Assembly: GCA_002345215.1 (NCBI GenBank) | Contig: DDVH01000015.1 | Coordinates: 1-64,000 of the forward strand | Reading direction: 5' to 3' | Source of the DNA: Anaerolineales bacterium UBA2317 | Lineage (GTDB): Bacteria > Chloroflexota > Anaerolineae > Anaerolineales > Villigracilaceae | Length of the DNA stretch: 64,000 nucleotides | Shown: in pieces, positions 42,328 through 51,050 of the stretch | Layout: each line of letters begins with the position of its first letter | Numbering within the stretch: the stretch's first letter is position 1 | Made by a program: the position numbers and the translations under genes | The notes under the pieces: generated by a model | What the model was told of the DNA's origin: nothing | Databases searched by the model: none | What the model saw: the letters and a program-made list of their open reading frames with translations, nothing else

Positions 42328-43329
42328 ATGACCAAAGAACGTGTTGCCCTGTATTTGCAAGACTCACATGATTTGCGCGATGGTTTGGAATATGCCAAAT
42401 ATGCCGAAGAAAAAGGCTTTGAAGCGGTTTGGCAAGCAGAATCACGTTTGGTGCGTGATGCGATTGTGCCGATGGCTGGATATGCCGCCATGACAAATAA
42501 AATCAAAGTGGGTTCAGGCGTTATCAACAATTGGACTCGTAACATTGGACTTCTCGCTTCAACCTTCCTGACGCTTGATGACTTAGCCCCCAATAGAGTC
42601 ATTTGTGGACTCGGCGCATGGTGGGACCCGCTAGCAAAAAACGTCGGCATTGATAGAAAAAAACCACTGACAGCCATGAAAGAAACTGTGCATGTGATGA
42701 AAAAATTATTAAACATGGAACGCGTCACGTTTGATGGTGAGTTTATCCATGTAAACGGAATTGAATTAGATGTTGTGTATGGAAGACGTGAGCCAAGAAA
42801 TATCCCCATTATGATTGGTGCTACGGGTGACCAAATGATGGAAATGACAGGCGAAGTGGCAGATGGCGTGGTTTTAAATTATTGCGTTGCCCCTGAATAC
42901 AATGACAAAGCCATGGAATTGCTAGATAAAGGTTTGAAAAAGTCTGGCAGAAAAATGGATGATTTTGACCGTCCACAATTAATCGTTTGTTCGGTGGATG
43001 AAAGCCATGAAAAAGCAATTGATTACACCAAGATGCTGTTATGTCAATATCTGGCGCAACAACCACATATTGCCAAAGCCTCAAATGTTTCGGATGATGT
43101 CATTCAAAAGATTCAATCCATTTTGGGTTGGCCCGCTACCAAAGAACAAATTATGAAAGCCAAAGATTTAGTCCCTGATGATTTGGTGCACAAAATCACC
43201 GCTTCTGGTACACCTGCGGAAGCAAAAGCCAAAGTGCAAGAATATATCAAACGCGGATGCACCTGCCCGATTTTGTATCCAGTGGGTGGGAACTTTAAAC
43301 TTCTTATTGATACATTTGCACAGAACTAA
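42328..43329 (+). CDS. LLM-class F420-dependent oxidoreductase
   Basis: This 333-residue TIM-barrel protein of the luciferase-like monooxygenase class has [50 protein letters not shown] and [22 protein letters not shown]. The layout is that of F420-using members such as methylene-H4MPT reductase-like and F420-dependent dehydrogenases. The N-terminal ESRLV segment and the glycine cis-peptide region fit F420 binding. GGAG precedes the ATG. It follows the F420 synthesis genes, so it is probably a main consumer of the cofactor; the substrate is unknown. Confidence 0.88.
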   Translation: MTKERVALYLQDSHDLRDGLEYAKYAEEKGFEAVWQAESRLVRDAIVPMAGYAAMTNKIKVGSGVINNWTRNIGLLASTFLTLDDLAPNRVICGLGAWWDPLAKNVGIDRKKPLTAMKETVHVMKKLLNMERVTFDGEFIHVNGIELDVVYGRREPRNIPIMIGATGDQMMEMTGEVADGVVLNYCVAPEYNDKAMELLDKGLKKSGRKMDDFDRPQLIVCSVDESHEKAIDYTKMLLCQYLAQQPHIAKASNVSDDVIQKIQSILGWPATKEQIMKAKDLVPDDLVHKITASGTPAEAKAKVQEYIKRGCTCPILYPVGGNFKLLIDTFAQN

Positions 43330-43367
43330 GTATGGAGTAGTATCAAACAGAAATATAGGAAAACAAA

Positions 43368-44015
43368 ATGGAGCAATTCTTCACACCTGAATCCATAATA
43401 AATATAATTTTATTTCTAGCAGGTTATATAATCTCTGCCATCTACTCCTATTGGAGAAACAGAAAAGGCAGATGGGTTGAAATAGAAAAGACATCTGAAA
43501 GCGTTATTTTTTCAAAACCATCAGAGATGAAAGACCAAGATTCGATTGAAATATTAGCAGGAAGCAAACCTATTAATGCGCTGGTACAGACGCAATTCTT
43601 AATCAAAAATACAGGTGCTGATATTACAACCCCTGTCAACATAACAATTACCTTTAAGAGGAAGGATACCAATGAGGCATTTTATGTTCTTGGAGTTAAA
43701 TCACAACCAGAATTTTTTGTCTTCACATTAGGCGAACTAGAATTTCGGAAATCTTTTCTAAACTCATCAAATGCATATAAAGATGCAATTAAGATTCTTG
43801 TCTACTCAGAACATCCACTTGCATTACAAGTAAAAGGTAGCGGAGTTGGGTGGAAAGCAAAATATGTAGACAAAGTACAAAAAAAAGAAACTTATAAAGA
43901 ACACTTATTTTCTTTTTTTGCTGGTATGAGTATGGGTTTAGTAAATATTCCTCCAAAGCAACTTGAACAGAAAGATGTAACAGATGAAAATGATATTTGG
44001 TTAAGCCTAGTTTAA
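43368..44015 (+). CDS. Hypothetical membrane-anchored protein
   Basis: This 215-residue protein has one N-terminal membrane helix (IINIILFLAGYIISAIYSYW), a basic stop-transfer (RNRKGR) and a mostly beta soluble domain with TQFLIKNTGADIT and NITITFKRKD. The protein at 26638 has the same plan and a similar IKNTG strand, so they may be distant relatives. No function was recognised. TAGGAAAAC precedes the ATG weakly. Confidence 0.65.
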   Translation: MEQFFTPESIINIILFLAGYIISAIYSYWRNRKGRWVEIEKTSESVIFSKPSEMKDQDSIEILAGSKPINALVQTQFLIKNTGADITTPVNITITFKRKDTNEAFYVLGVKSQPEFFVFTLGELEFRKSFLNSSNAYKDAIKILVYSEHPLALQVKGSGVGWKAKYVDKVQKKETYKEHLFSFFAGMSMGLVNIPPKQLEQKDVTDENDIWLSLV

Positions 44016-44085
44016 TAACATGCCAACAAAACTATCCACGAAGAATCTACCCTATACGAAATCAATATTGATGAATCAACCGACT

Positions 44086-44121
44086 TGTAAGACCTTTTAG
44101 ACTAGTCAGACCTATAGACCT
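44086..44121. repeat. Family I repeat
   Basis: GTAAGACCTTTTAGACTAGTC and AGACCTATAGACC units, inverse of those at 5325. The repeat overlaps the stop of the hydroxyacid dehydrogenase gene. Confidence 0.55.
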
Positions 44122-45079
44122 CTTCATTCACACAATTCTGCAATCTCTCCCCTTTAACTCCAGCAATCAAATTCTCAACAGCTAATATTGCCATTTTATC
44201 TCTTGTGTTTTTTGTGGCACTTCCTAAATGTGGAACGATTAAACAATTTTCCAATTCCAAAAGCGGAGAATCCATTGGCAAAGGCTCAGGGTCAGTGACG
44301 TCTAATGCGGCGGCGGAGATTTGATTAGATTTCAAAGCATTGTATAAAGCAGTTTGGTCGAGGACTCCGCCGCGTGTTGTGTTGACTAAAATTGCATTCG
44401 GTTTCATCTTTGATAAAAATTCTGCGTTCACTAAATGTTTTGTCTCAGGTTTGAGTGGGACGTGTAAAGAAACAAAATCCGATTCTTTCAATAAAGTATC
44501 TAAATCAACTTTTATTGCGCCATGTGCAGGTTTTGCGTTTGGGCTGTGATACATGACTCGCATGTCAAAACCTTGTGCGCGTTTTGCAACCGCCTGACCA
44601 ATTCTCCCAAAACCGATGATTCCTAAAGTTGAGCCTGCTAAATCTGCACCGAGTAAAAGATTCGGAATCCATGTTTGCCATTTACCAGCACGTAAGAATC
44701 TTTCGGCTTCGGTGATTCGTCTCGCGGCGGCAAGCATCAATGCAAAGGCTTGGTCAGCTGTGGCATCTGTTAAAACGCCAGGCGTATTTCCGATAGCAAT
44801 TTTTCTTTTTGTTGCGGCAGGAATATCAATATGGTCAACACCGACGGACATACTGCTGATAACTTTTAATTGCGGACCAATTGAGTCCATTAACTCTGCA
44901 TCCATTTTTTCTGTCAGAGCACAAAGTAAACCGTCCACACCTTTTGATTTTTGAATTAATTCTTCACGAGTCATTGGCAGGTCTGGAGTCCAAATATCGA
45001 AGTGAGGATAATGCTGACGAAGCAGAGTCAAGCCTGCGTCTGGGATGAGGCGGGTAACTAAAATTTTAGGATGAGTCAT
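44102..45079 (-). CDS. D-isomer-specific 2-hydroxyacid dehydrogenase (glyoxylate/hydroxypyruvate reductase type)
   Basis: This 325-residue protein has the NAD loop STLGIIGFGRIGQAVAKRA and the catalytic Arg in NTTRGGVLDQ, Glu in TDPEPLP and His in VPHLGSAT. It resembles GyaR/GRHPR enzymes that reduce glyoxylate or hydroxypyruvate. The ATG at 45077-45079 is chosen because MTHPKILVTR begins the first strand and a TATACT -10 box lies 7 nt upstream, which suggests a leaderless message. A longer frame upstream would run into the hairpin region. Confidence 0.9.
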   Translation of the reverse strand: MTHPKILVTRLIPDAGLTLLRQHYPHFDIWTPDLPMTREELIQKSKGVDGLLCALTEKMDAELMDSIGPQLKVISSMSVGVDHIDIPAATKRKIAIGNTPGVLTDATADQAFALMLAAARRITEAERFLRAGKWQTWIPNLLLGADLAGSTLGIIGFGRIGQAVAKRAQGFDMRVMYHSPNAKPAHGAIKVDLDTLLKESDFVSLHVPLKPETKHLVNAEFLSKMKPNAILVNTTRGGVLDQTALYNALKSNQISAAALDVTDPEPLPMDSPLLELENCLIVPHLGSATKNTRDKMAILAVENLIAGVKGERLQNCVNEEVYRSD

Positions 45080-45086
45080 GTCACAG

Positions 45087-45092
45087 AGTATA
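45087..45092 (-). promoter_or_regulatory. -10 box, leaderless start of the hydroxyacid dehydrogenase gene
   Basis: TATACT on the minus strand ends 7 nt before the ATG at 45079. Confidence 0.45.
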
Positions 45093-45129
45093 ATCCGCAT
45101 TATGTCAAAAATTTTTAGTTTGCTCACTT

Positions 45130-45176
45130 CGCCGTCCTCGGCGAAGGATATAAATAAAAAACCGCCGAGGACGGCG
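45130..45176. repeat. Perfect 14-bp hairpin CGCCGTCCTCGGCG
   Basis: CGCCGTCCTCGGCG (45130-45143) and its exact reverse complement (45163-45176) bracket an A/T-rich loop in the divergent spacer. The GC-rich arm repeats the terminator stem at 32788. Confidence 0.75.
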
Positions 45177-45192
45177 GCTTTAGCGAAAAGAT

Positions 45193-45669
45193 ATGTCAAA
45201 AATTAAACAAGCGAATTCACGTCACTGTTTTATTTGCGGATTGGAAAATCCTGTTGGTTTGCGTTTAAGTTTTTATGAAGTGGAAGCAGGTGTGGTTGAA
45301 ACAGAATTTGTCCCGGATGAAAAATATCAAGGCTATCCTGGCGTTTTGCATGGTGGCATTGTTGCGGCAGTGTTAGATGAAATTACAGGGCGGGCACACA
45401 TGGGTGCGGATGTGCATAACCCGCGATTTGTGTTTACTGGAAAGTTGGAAGTGAAGTATCGAAAAAATGTGCCGATTGGAAAGTTATTAAAGTTTGTTGG
45501 CAAAGTAAGCAAAAATAAAAGCAGAGTTGTGGAAGCATGGGCTGGCGTGTATGATGCAGAGACGAATGAATTGCTAGCAGAAGGCACGGGCTTGCATATT
45601 GATGTGCCCAAAGACCAAATTGATTTGACTCGTTTGGAAGAATTGGGTTGGAAAGTTTACCCAGATTAA
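45193..45669 (+). CDS. PaaI-like hotdog thioesterase
   Basis: This 158-residue hotdog-fold protein has YQGYPGVLHGGIVAAVLDE, the PaaI/YbgC-like catalytic helix with HGG, and FTGKLEVKYRKNVPIG. It starts with HCFICGLENPVGL, a pattern common in acyl-CoA thioesterases of this type. It should hydrolyse an acyl-CoA in the cytoplasm; the acyl group is unknown. The next gene begins 1 nt after its stop. Confidence 0.85.
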   Translation: MSKIKQANSRHCFICGLENPVGLRLSFYEVEAGVVETEFVPDEKYQGYPGVLHGGIVAAVLDEITGRAHMGADVHNPRFVFTGKLEVKYRKNVPIGKLLKFVGKVSKNKSRVVEAWAGVYDAETNELLAEGTGLHIDVPKDQIDLTRLEELGWKVYPD

Positions 45670-45670
45670 T

Positions 45671-46129
45671 ATGAAAACAAAAATATTTTTCTATTTCATA
45701 ATTTTTATTTTTTTATCTGCATTGATTATCAACCCGCAAAGTAAATCGTTTGCACAAGGTGGATGTTTTGATCCATCAGGTGGACCAATTCCCTGCACAT
45801 CTACACCGGAACAAGATGAGCCAGAAGAGGTAGAAAGAACATCTACGCCTGTTCCACCAACATTTACATTTACTTACACGCCTACTTTTACTCCAACAAA
45901 CACATTAACACCAACTGCAACACAAACTCCATCAGCAACATCAACGCCTACTAATACACCAACTCCAACATTTACTCCTACTGCAACAATTACACCAACG
46001 CCAACACCGATTCCACCTGCAAATATTGTCTTACCCGGCGCAGGCATTGGGGCATTGATTTTATTTTTGATTGTGGGCGTTTTATTTCCTATCATTCAAA
46101 GAATTCGTGTGAAGAATCGTGGGTATTAA
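45671..46129 (+). CDS. Secreted Thr/Pro-rich protein with C-terminal membrane anchor
   Basis: This 152-residue protein has a signal peptide (about 1-29, ending SKSFAQ), a short Cys-containing segment (GGCFDPSGGPIPCTST), a Thr/Pro linker of about 60 residues (PTFTPTNTLTPTATQTPSAT style), and a C-terminal membrane helix (GAGIGALILFLIVGVLFPII) with a basic tail. The architecture is that of a surface stalk. No catalytic domain is present. Confidence 0.8.
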   Translation: MKTKIFFYFIIFIFLSALIINPQSKSFAQGGCFDPSGGPIPCTSTPEQDEPEEVERTSTPVPPTFTFTYTPTFTPTNTLTPTATQTPSATSTPTNTPTPTFTPTATITPTPTPIPPANIVLPGAGIGALILFLIVGVLFPIIQRIRVKNRGY

Positions 46130-46141
46130 ATTTAAAATCTC

Positions 46142-46206
46142 ACCACAGAGACACTGAGGCACGGAGTCTTTTAATTACTTTTCTCAGCGTCTCCGTGACT
46201 CAGTGG
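46142..46206. repeat. Family B repeat
   Basis: ACCACAGAGACACTGAGGCAC ... CAGCGTCTCCGTGACTCAGTGGT; long imperfect hairpin between the stalk protein and the TRIC-like gene. Confidence 0.75.
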
Positions 46207-46229
46207 TTCAAAACTTATCTTAATAACTC

Positions 46230-46832
46230 ATGGATAACATCTTATTCATCCTCACTTACATCGCCGTCACTGCTTCCGCAATTTCTGGCGCACTCGAAGC
46301 ACGAAAAAATGAAATGGATATTGTCGGTGCAATGACAATTGCATTTGTCACTGCATTTGGTGGCGGAACAATTCGAGATTTATTATTAGGTCGCACGCCG
46401 ATATTTTGGGTCACAGATTCTTTTTTATCTGTGCTTACATTTTTTGTAGCACTCGTTTCTTTTTATTGGCTTAATAATATTTCAAATCAAATGTTAAACG
46501 TACCAGATGCAATTGGTCTGAGCGTGTTCAGTATTTTAGGCGCAACATACGCACTTGAAATCAATGCCAATGCCATTGTCGCAATACTAATGGGCGTCAT
46601 CACAGGAATTTTCGGTGGCGTATTACGCGACTTAATGTGTAATCGTGTTCCCAGCGTGTTTCGTCACAGCACAGAACTATATGCCACATGCTCATTCATC
46701 GGCACATTCGTTTTTGTTGCACTGACAATATTTCGAGTCAACGCCTTTATTGCATCCATCACTGGCGCATTTGTGGTTTTCTCATTACGCTTACTAGCAG
46801 TTCAATTTAAAATTACATTACCCAAGCCTTAG
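46230..46832 (+). CDS. TRIC-family (UPF0126, YadS-like) cation channel protein
   Basis: This 200-residue protein has seven hydrophobic segments and two internal repeats with the glycine and arginine motifs FGGGTIRDLLLGRTP and FGGVLRDLMCNRVP. These are diagnostic of the bacterial homologues of trimeric intracellular cation channels. It probably conducts potassium or another small ion through the plasma membrane. No regulatory site was seen. Confidence 0.88.
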   Translation: MDNILFILTYIAVTASAISGALEARKNEMDIVGAMTIAFVTAFGGGTIRDLLLGRTPIFWVTDSFLSVLTFFVALVSFYWLNNISNQMLNVPDAIGLSVFSILGATYALEINANAIVAILMGVITGIFGGVLRDLMCNRVPSVFRHSTELYATCSFIGTFVFVALTIFRVNAFIASITGAFVVFSLRLLAVQFKITLPKP

Positions 46833-46856
46833 TATAATAAAGTTGGAGAAATAAAT

Positions 46857-47606
46857 ATGATTACTACATATCATCGCCCAAAAACATTAGATGAAGCCCT
46901 GACTCTTTTGACTCAACCCAACACAGTGCCATTAGGAGGAGGCACGCTTCTTTCTAAGGGGACACCTGATTCTGTCTCCGTCGTAGATTTACAACTCCTC
47001 AAACTTGATTCGATTAACAAAAAAGGTAATGACCTTGAAATCGGAGCCACTTGCACATTGCAAACTTTACTTGAATCTGAACATTGTCCCGAGGCGTTGA
47101 AAACTGCTCTCAAACTTGAAACACCACTCAACATTCGCAATTCTGCAACAGTTGCTGGAACAATCGTCTCAAGTGATGGAAGGTCAACATTTGTAACTAT
47201 GCTTTTATCTATGGATGCGAAGATAGACGGAAGACCATTGACCGTAGACCGTCCATCGTCCACTGTCTTCGGTCTTTCAGAATTTATATTAACCAAGCCA
47301 AAAACTTTAATTACCTCAATATCCATTCCACTCAATGTCAAAACAGCTTTTGAATATGTCTCCAAAACGCCAGCAGATAAACCGATTGTGTGTGCTTCGT
47401 TGACTCAATGGAATTCTGGCAGAACGAGATTGACGCTGGGAGGCTTCGGGGGAAATCCAATGTTGGCGATGGATGGAACAGAATCAAATGGAGTGGAAGA
47501 AGCGGCGCGGAACGCGTATCATGAAGCAAACGATGAATGGGCATCCGCTGAATATCGTGCAGAGATGGCGGCTGTTTTATCAAAGCGATGTTTGGAAAAT
47601 TTATAA
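46857..47606 (+). CDS. FAD-binding subunit of a molybdenum hydroxylase, YgfM-like
   Basis: This 249-residue protein belongs to the FAD-binding subunits of the CoxM/XdhB family: TTYHRPKTLDEALTLL at the start, VPLGGGTLLSK (FAD loop), and IRNSATVAGTIVSSDGRST (second FAD loop). It is shorter than CoxM (about 290) and near E. coli YgfM in length, which fits the SsnA and XdhD-like genes at 36183 and 54327. It should relay electrons between the Fe-S cluster of the XdhD-like protein and an acceptor. Residues 123-138 (DGRPLTVDRPSS) are encoded by a family C repeat read in frame. Confidence 0.82.
   Translation: MITTYHRPKTLDEALTLLTQPNTVPLGGGTLLSKGTPDSVSVVDLQLLKLDSINKKGNDLEIGATCTLQTLLESEHCPEALKTALKLETPLNIRNSATVAGTIVSSDGRSTFVTMLLSMDAKIDGRPLTVDRPSSTVFGLSEFILTKPKTLITSISIPLNVKTAFEYVSKTPADKPIVCASLTQWNSGRTRLTLGGFGGNPMLAMDGTESNGVEEAARNAYHEANDEWASAEYRAEMAAVLSKRCLENL
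47224..47270. repeat. Family C repeat inside the FAD subunit gene
   Basis: TAGACGGAAGACCATTGACCG ... GTAGACCGTCCATCGTCCACTG; hairpin of the same type as 8740, translated in frame. Confidence 0.75.
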
Positions 47607-47615
47607 GGAGTTGAC

Positions 47616-48302
47616 ATGCCAATCAGTTTAGGAATTTATGATGTTTTTGCAAACTTGTTGCCCGGCGTGTTGTATTTATTTGCCATCAACGAAATTTTAA
47701 GAGCCGTTGGCGCAAAGCACATGGAATTAAACAACCAGACATTTACTTTAGAGTCATTCATCATTTTGGCATTGGGATATTTGCTCGGACACATCTTCAA
47801 TAATTTTACGTATCGTGGTTGGTTTCGTTTGTTTTATCGCTACCCCAGAGGATATGTGCGAGATAAAGGTAAATCACGAGATGAAAATAGCCCAAACGAA
47901 CAAGCATTAGGTTCTCTCAAAAGGCTTTATCCAGATTTGAATATCAAGTTTTATGCGCGTGATGCGGATTTATTATTTAACGCCATCCAAATCAAAAACA
48001 AAGAACTAGCCGACAGAATCGAAACGACTCGCGCCAATGCGATTATGATGCGCAACATCAGTTTTGGATTATTTTTACTGGCAATTGGTGAGTTTATTAT
48101 TTTTATCAATGAAGGATTTTCGCTCACGTATTTAGGCATTGTGATTGCTTGTTTATTAGGTTCAAGAATTTCACTAGCTCAAACATGGAAATATTACGAA
48201 TGGTTTTATAAAGATGTTTTCCGCACTGCGATTACATATGGTGATTCTTTAGATGCTGTCATTAAGAAAATTCGTGGTGACAGTAAACCCAAAAGTAGAT
48301 AA
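47616..48302 (+). CDS. Hypothetical membrane protein
   Basis: This 228-residue protein has membrane segments at about 8-30, 44-66, 143-163 and 167-185, separated by a basic cytoplasmic region (RYPRGYVRDKGKSRDENSP). No family was recognised. AAGGAG precedes the ATG. Its stop is immediately followed by the McrB start (TAA then ATG), so it is co-transcribed with the restriction genes and might be part of that system. Confidence 0.65.
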   Translation: MPISLGIYDVFANLLPGVLYLFAINEILRAVGAKHMELNNQTFTLESFIILALGYLLGHIFNNFTYRGWFRLFYRYPRGYVRDKGKSRDENSPNEQALGSLKRLYPDLNIKFYARDADLLFNAIQIKNKELADRIETTRANAIMMRNISFGLFLLAIGEFIIFINEGFSLTYLGIVIACLLGSRISLAQTWKYYEWFYKDVFRTAITYGDSLDAVIKKIRGDSKPKSR

Positions 48303-49952
48303 ATGAAGAATGTAAAACCTGAAAATAAATCTTCATATTCCACCAATCAATTCACATGGATTCCGTTTTATCAGGAATTGGCGAAGGAACTTGTCCATTG
48401 GGAGAATAGGCAAGGTGAATTGATTGCATTTCTTGAAACTTTGAGAAAAGATGGTCATGTCATTACACCGTTAAATGACAAAGATAAAAATGGACCCCGT
48501 TTCTTGCTAGAAGAAATTGATCCTTTCACATTCTTTGGAGTGTTTAACAGGCAAATTAGATTTGACCAACGTACTAATATTCTTTCCGAGGTAAAGCGTT
48601 TTTTTAATTTAAAAAATGATGTACCACAAGACTTTAATGGCATACCCGTGTTGAATAATCAAAGGTCTTGGTTTTTTGCATATAAATCATCCAGAAAGAA
48701 AGATGACATTAATAAGCTGTGGAATATATTTAAACTAGGTATAAAGAAATTCTCATTACAAAATGTATCGTTTCAAAAAGCCTTTGATGAAGCAGTAAAA
48801 GTTGAAGGTGTAAAAGTTAATCTTACAATGGGTTTGTTTTGGATTAATCCTTATAATTTCCTAAGTTTAGACTCAACCAATTGCAGACATTTGAAAATCA
48901 AAATTCCTGCCAAGGGATTAAATGCAAAGTTTTACGCAGAGACAATTTCACAAGTCAGTGCATTGAAAAAATCTTTCCCCGAAATTTCACTCGAAGCATG
49001 GGGCTATGAAAATGAAAGGTCAAGGATGATTGCTGAAACCAAACGTGCTTACAAAACTCAAAAAGCAAAAACGCCTTATGGAATTGAAAATTTAATTTCA
49101 GATGGTATTTTCTTAACCGAATCTGAAATCACTGAAATTCTTGAAAGACTAAAAACTAAAAAGGCGTTGATTTTACAAGGCTCGCCTGGGGTTGGGAAAA
49201 CTTTCCTTGCAAAAAAACTGGCGTATGCTTTGTTACGAGAGATTGACTCAACTCGAATCGAAATGGTGCAATTTCATCAATCTTATTCGTATGACGATTT
49301 TGTGCGTGGTTATCGTCCAGATGGAAATGGTTCCTTCAATTTGAAAAATGGTGTGTTTTATGAGTTTTGTCAGAAAGCGATACAAAATTCAGATCAAGAA
49401 TATGTTTTCATCATTGACGAAATCAATCGCGGGAATTTAAGTCAAATTTTTGGGGAGTTACTTATGCTCATTGAAAGTGACAAACGCGGACAAGAAAACT
49501 CTATTTCTTTGGTGTATCAAAACAAAAACGAAAATAAATTTTATATTCCTTCAAATCTATACATCATCGGATTAATGAATTTAGCAGACCGTTCGCTCGC
49601 AATGGTGGATTATGCTTTGCGAAGAAGGTTTGCATTTTTCACTTTACAGTCAAAATATGAAAGTGAGATTTTCAAGCAATGGCTTCTGGATAGAAACATG
49701 AATCCGCAATTGGTAGATTTGATTATCAAAAGATTATCTTCGCTCAATCAAAAAATTAAAGAAGATACTTTGCTTGGAGAAAACTATCAAATTGGTCATA
49801 GTTTCTTTTGCCCCAAAGGGGATGATTTTTCAGGCTTAGATGAAAATTGGTATCGAAGCATTATCAAAACAGAAATTGTTCCGTTGTTGAAGGAATATTG
49901 GTTTGATAATCCAAAGAAAGCGGAAGATGCTGAGAAAGAATTACTTGCTTAA
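48303..49952 (+). CDS. mcrB: McrB-type AAA+ GTPase subunit of a modification-dependent restriction system
   Basis: This 549-residue protein has an AAA+ domain of the McrB family in the second half. Walker A is GSPGVGKTF at about 293-300, followed by QFHQSYSYDDFVRGYRP, Walker B VFIIDEINRGN at about 367-375, and the McrB sensor LMNLADRSL (NxxD) near 424, then LRRRFAFF. The first 260 residues carry the DNA-recognition part, with FYQELAKELVHWENRQGELI, not the EcoMcrB-type domain, so target specificity differs. In such systems the McrB ring hydrolyses GTP and activates the McrC nuclease at modified DNA. McrC follows after a family A repeat. Confidence 0.9.
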   Translation: MKNVKPENKSSYSTNQFTWIPFYQELAKELVHWENRQGELIAFLETLRKDGHVITPLNDKDKNGPRFLLEEIDPFTFFGVFNRQIRFDQRTNILSEVKRFFNLKNDVPQDFNGIPVLNNQRSWFFAYKSSRKKDDINKLWNIFKLGIKKFSLQNVSFQKAFDEAVKVEGVKVNLTMGLFWINPYNFLSLDSTNCRHLKIKIPAKGLNAKFYAETISQVSALKKSFPEISLEAWGYENERSRMIAETKRAYKTQKAKTPYGIENLISDGIFLTESEITEILERLKTKKALILQGSPGVGKTFLAKKLAYALLREIDSTRIEMVQFHQSYSYDDFVRGYRPDGNGSFNLKNGVFYEFCQKAIQNSDQEYVFIIDEINRGNLSQIFGELLMLIESDKRGQENSISLVYQNKNENKFYIPSNLYIIGLMNLADRSLAMVDYALRRRFAFFTLQSKYESEIFKQWLLDRNMNPQLVDLIIKRLSSLNQKIKEDTLLGENYQIGHSFFCPKGDDFSGLDENWYRSIIKTEIVPLLKEYWFDNPKKAEDAEKELLA

Positions 49953-50039
49953 CGTCATTGCGAGGACCGAAGCGACAAAGCAATCTCATAATTGGGGATT
50001 GCTTCGCCACGAAAAGAAAGAGCGTGGCTCGCAATGACG
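49953..50039. repeat. Family A palindromic repeat between mcrB and mcrC
   Basis: CGTCATTGCGAGGACCGAAG ... GGCTCGCAATGACG. The last bases (AATGAC) carry the ATG of mcrC at 50034. The body has GCAATCTC and GGGGATTGCTTCG, as in the copies at 7094 and 11486. Confidence 0.9.
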
Positions 50040-51050
50040 AATCAAATTCCAATCCGCAATCTCTGGCACATGCTTTTATATGCATGGAATGAATCACCAG
50101 ATATAAAATTTTCCGCATTGGGTGATGTGGAAGATGCGCCAACATTTGATGCGTTGTTAAAGTTAATGCTGGTGAAGTTAATTCGTCAACGATTAAGAAT
50201 CGGTTTGGGGCGTGACTATGCAAACGAATCAGGATTGATAAAAAGCATACGCGGCAGAATCAACTTCAATCAAAGTTTGAAGCGCGATTCGTTTCGTCAA
50301 GGCTCTGCATATTGTGAGTATCAAACTTACAATGTCAATGTTCCAAAAAATCAAATCATTCGTAGCACGTTGCATCATTTAGGTTTGTTTGATGTAGTGA
50401 AAGCGTTGGATGGAATTGATTTCATCGAATTAAAACCTGATGCGATTCGGCGCGTGCAATTGGAATGTAAAGATAAAGATTATCGTGTGATGTTGGGAAT
50501 TTGCGAATTGATTTTGCGGCGCGAGATGCCAACAGATTTTTCGGGTGACTATTTACAACCCGTGATTGAGCGTGATGCGTTGACATTGCATTCGATTTAC
50601 GAAAGATTTGTGGCAAATTTTTATCGCTTCCATCTTAAGGGTTGGTATGTAACTGCACAAAAACACTTGACTTGGCATGAGGCAATTTCTAACAACCTCT
50701 TACCCATCATGCGACCTGATTTAATGTTGGAAGAACAATCATCTGGAAAAATTTTAATCATTGACACAAAATTTACAGCAAAAAGTTTAATTGAGAATCA
50801 ATGGAATGCAGAGAAATTTGATTCGTCGCATTTGTATCAGTTATATGCTTACTTGAAAACGCAAGAACATCTTTCAGAAAAACATCGTCAGGCAGTTGGA
50901 ATTTTGTTATACCCAACTGTGCATGGGAAAAATTTATCCGAAGTGGTGCAGTTGCAAGAAATGTCTTTGCGAGTCGAAAGTGTAGATTTGGGTGCAGAGT
51001 GGCAAGAGATTGAAAAACGATTAATTGAGGTTATACATGCAAAAAATTAA
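50034..51050 (+). CDS. mcrC: McrC-type PD-(D/E)XK endonuclease subunit
   Basis: This 338-residue protein has an N-terminal McrC domain (QIPIRNLWHMLLYAWNES, ending near 220) and a C-terminal PD-(D/E)XK nuclease. The nuclease motif is MRPDLMLEEQ, then ILIIDTKF, giving D near 227 and DxK near 243-245. GRDYANES and IRGRINF are typical McrC segments. The ATG at 50034 is the first methionine and lies within the terminal repeat of family A; an in-frame TTG at 49992 is also inside the repeat. No strong ribosome binding site is present. The last 14 bp overlap a small gene. Confidence 0.88.
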   Translation: MTNQIPIRNLWHMLLYAWNESPDIKFSALGDVEDAPTFDALLKLMLVKLIRQRLRIGLGRDYANESGLIKSIRGRINFNQSLKRDSFRQGSAYCEYQTYNVNVPKNQIIRSTLHHLGLFDVVKALDGIDFIELKPDAIRRVQLECKDKDYRVMLGICELILRREMPTDFSGDYLQPVIERDALTLHSIYERFVANFYRFHLKGWYVTAQKHLTWHEAISNNLLPIMRPDLMLEEQSSGKILIIDTKFTAKSLIENQWNAEKFDSSHLYQLYAYLKTQEHLSEKHRQAVGILLYPTVHGKNLSEVVQLQEMSLRVESVDLGAEWQEIEKRLIEVIHAKN

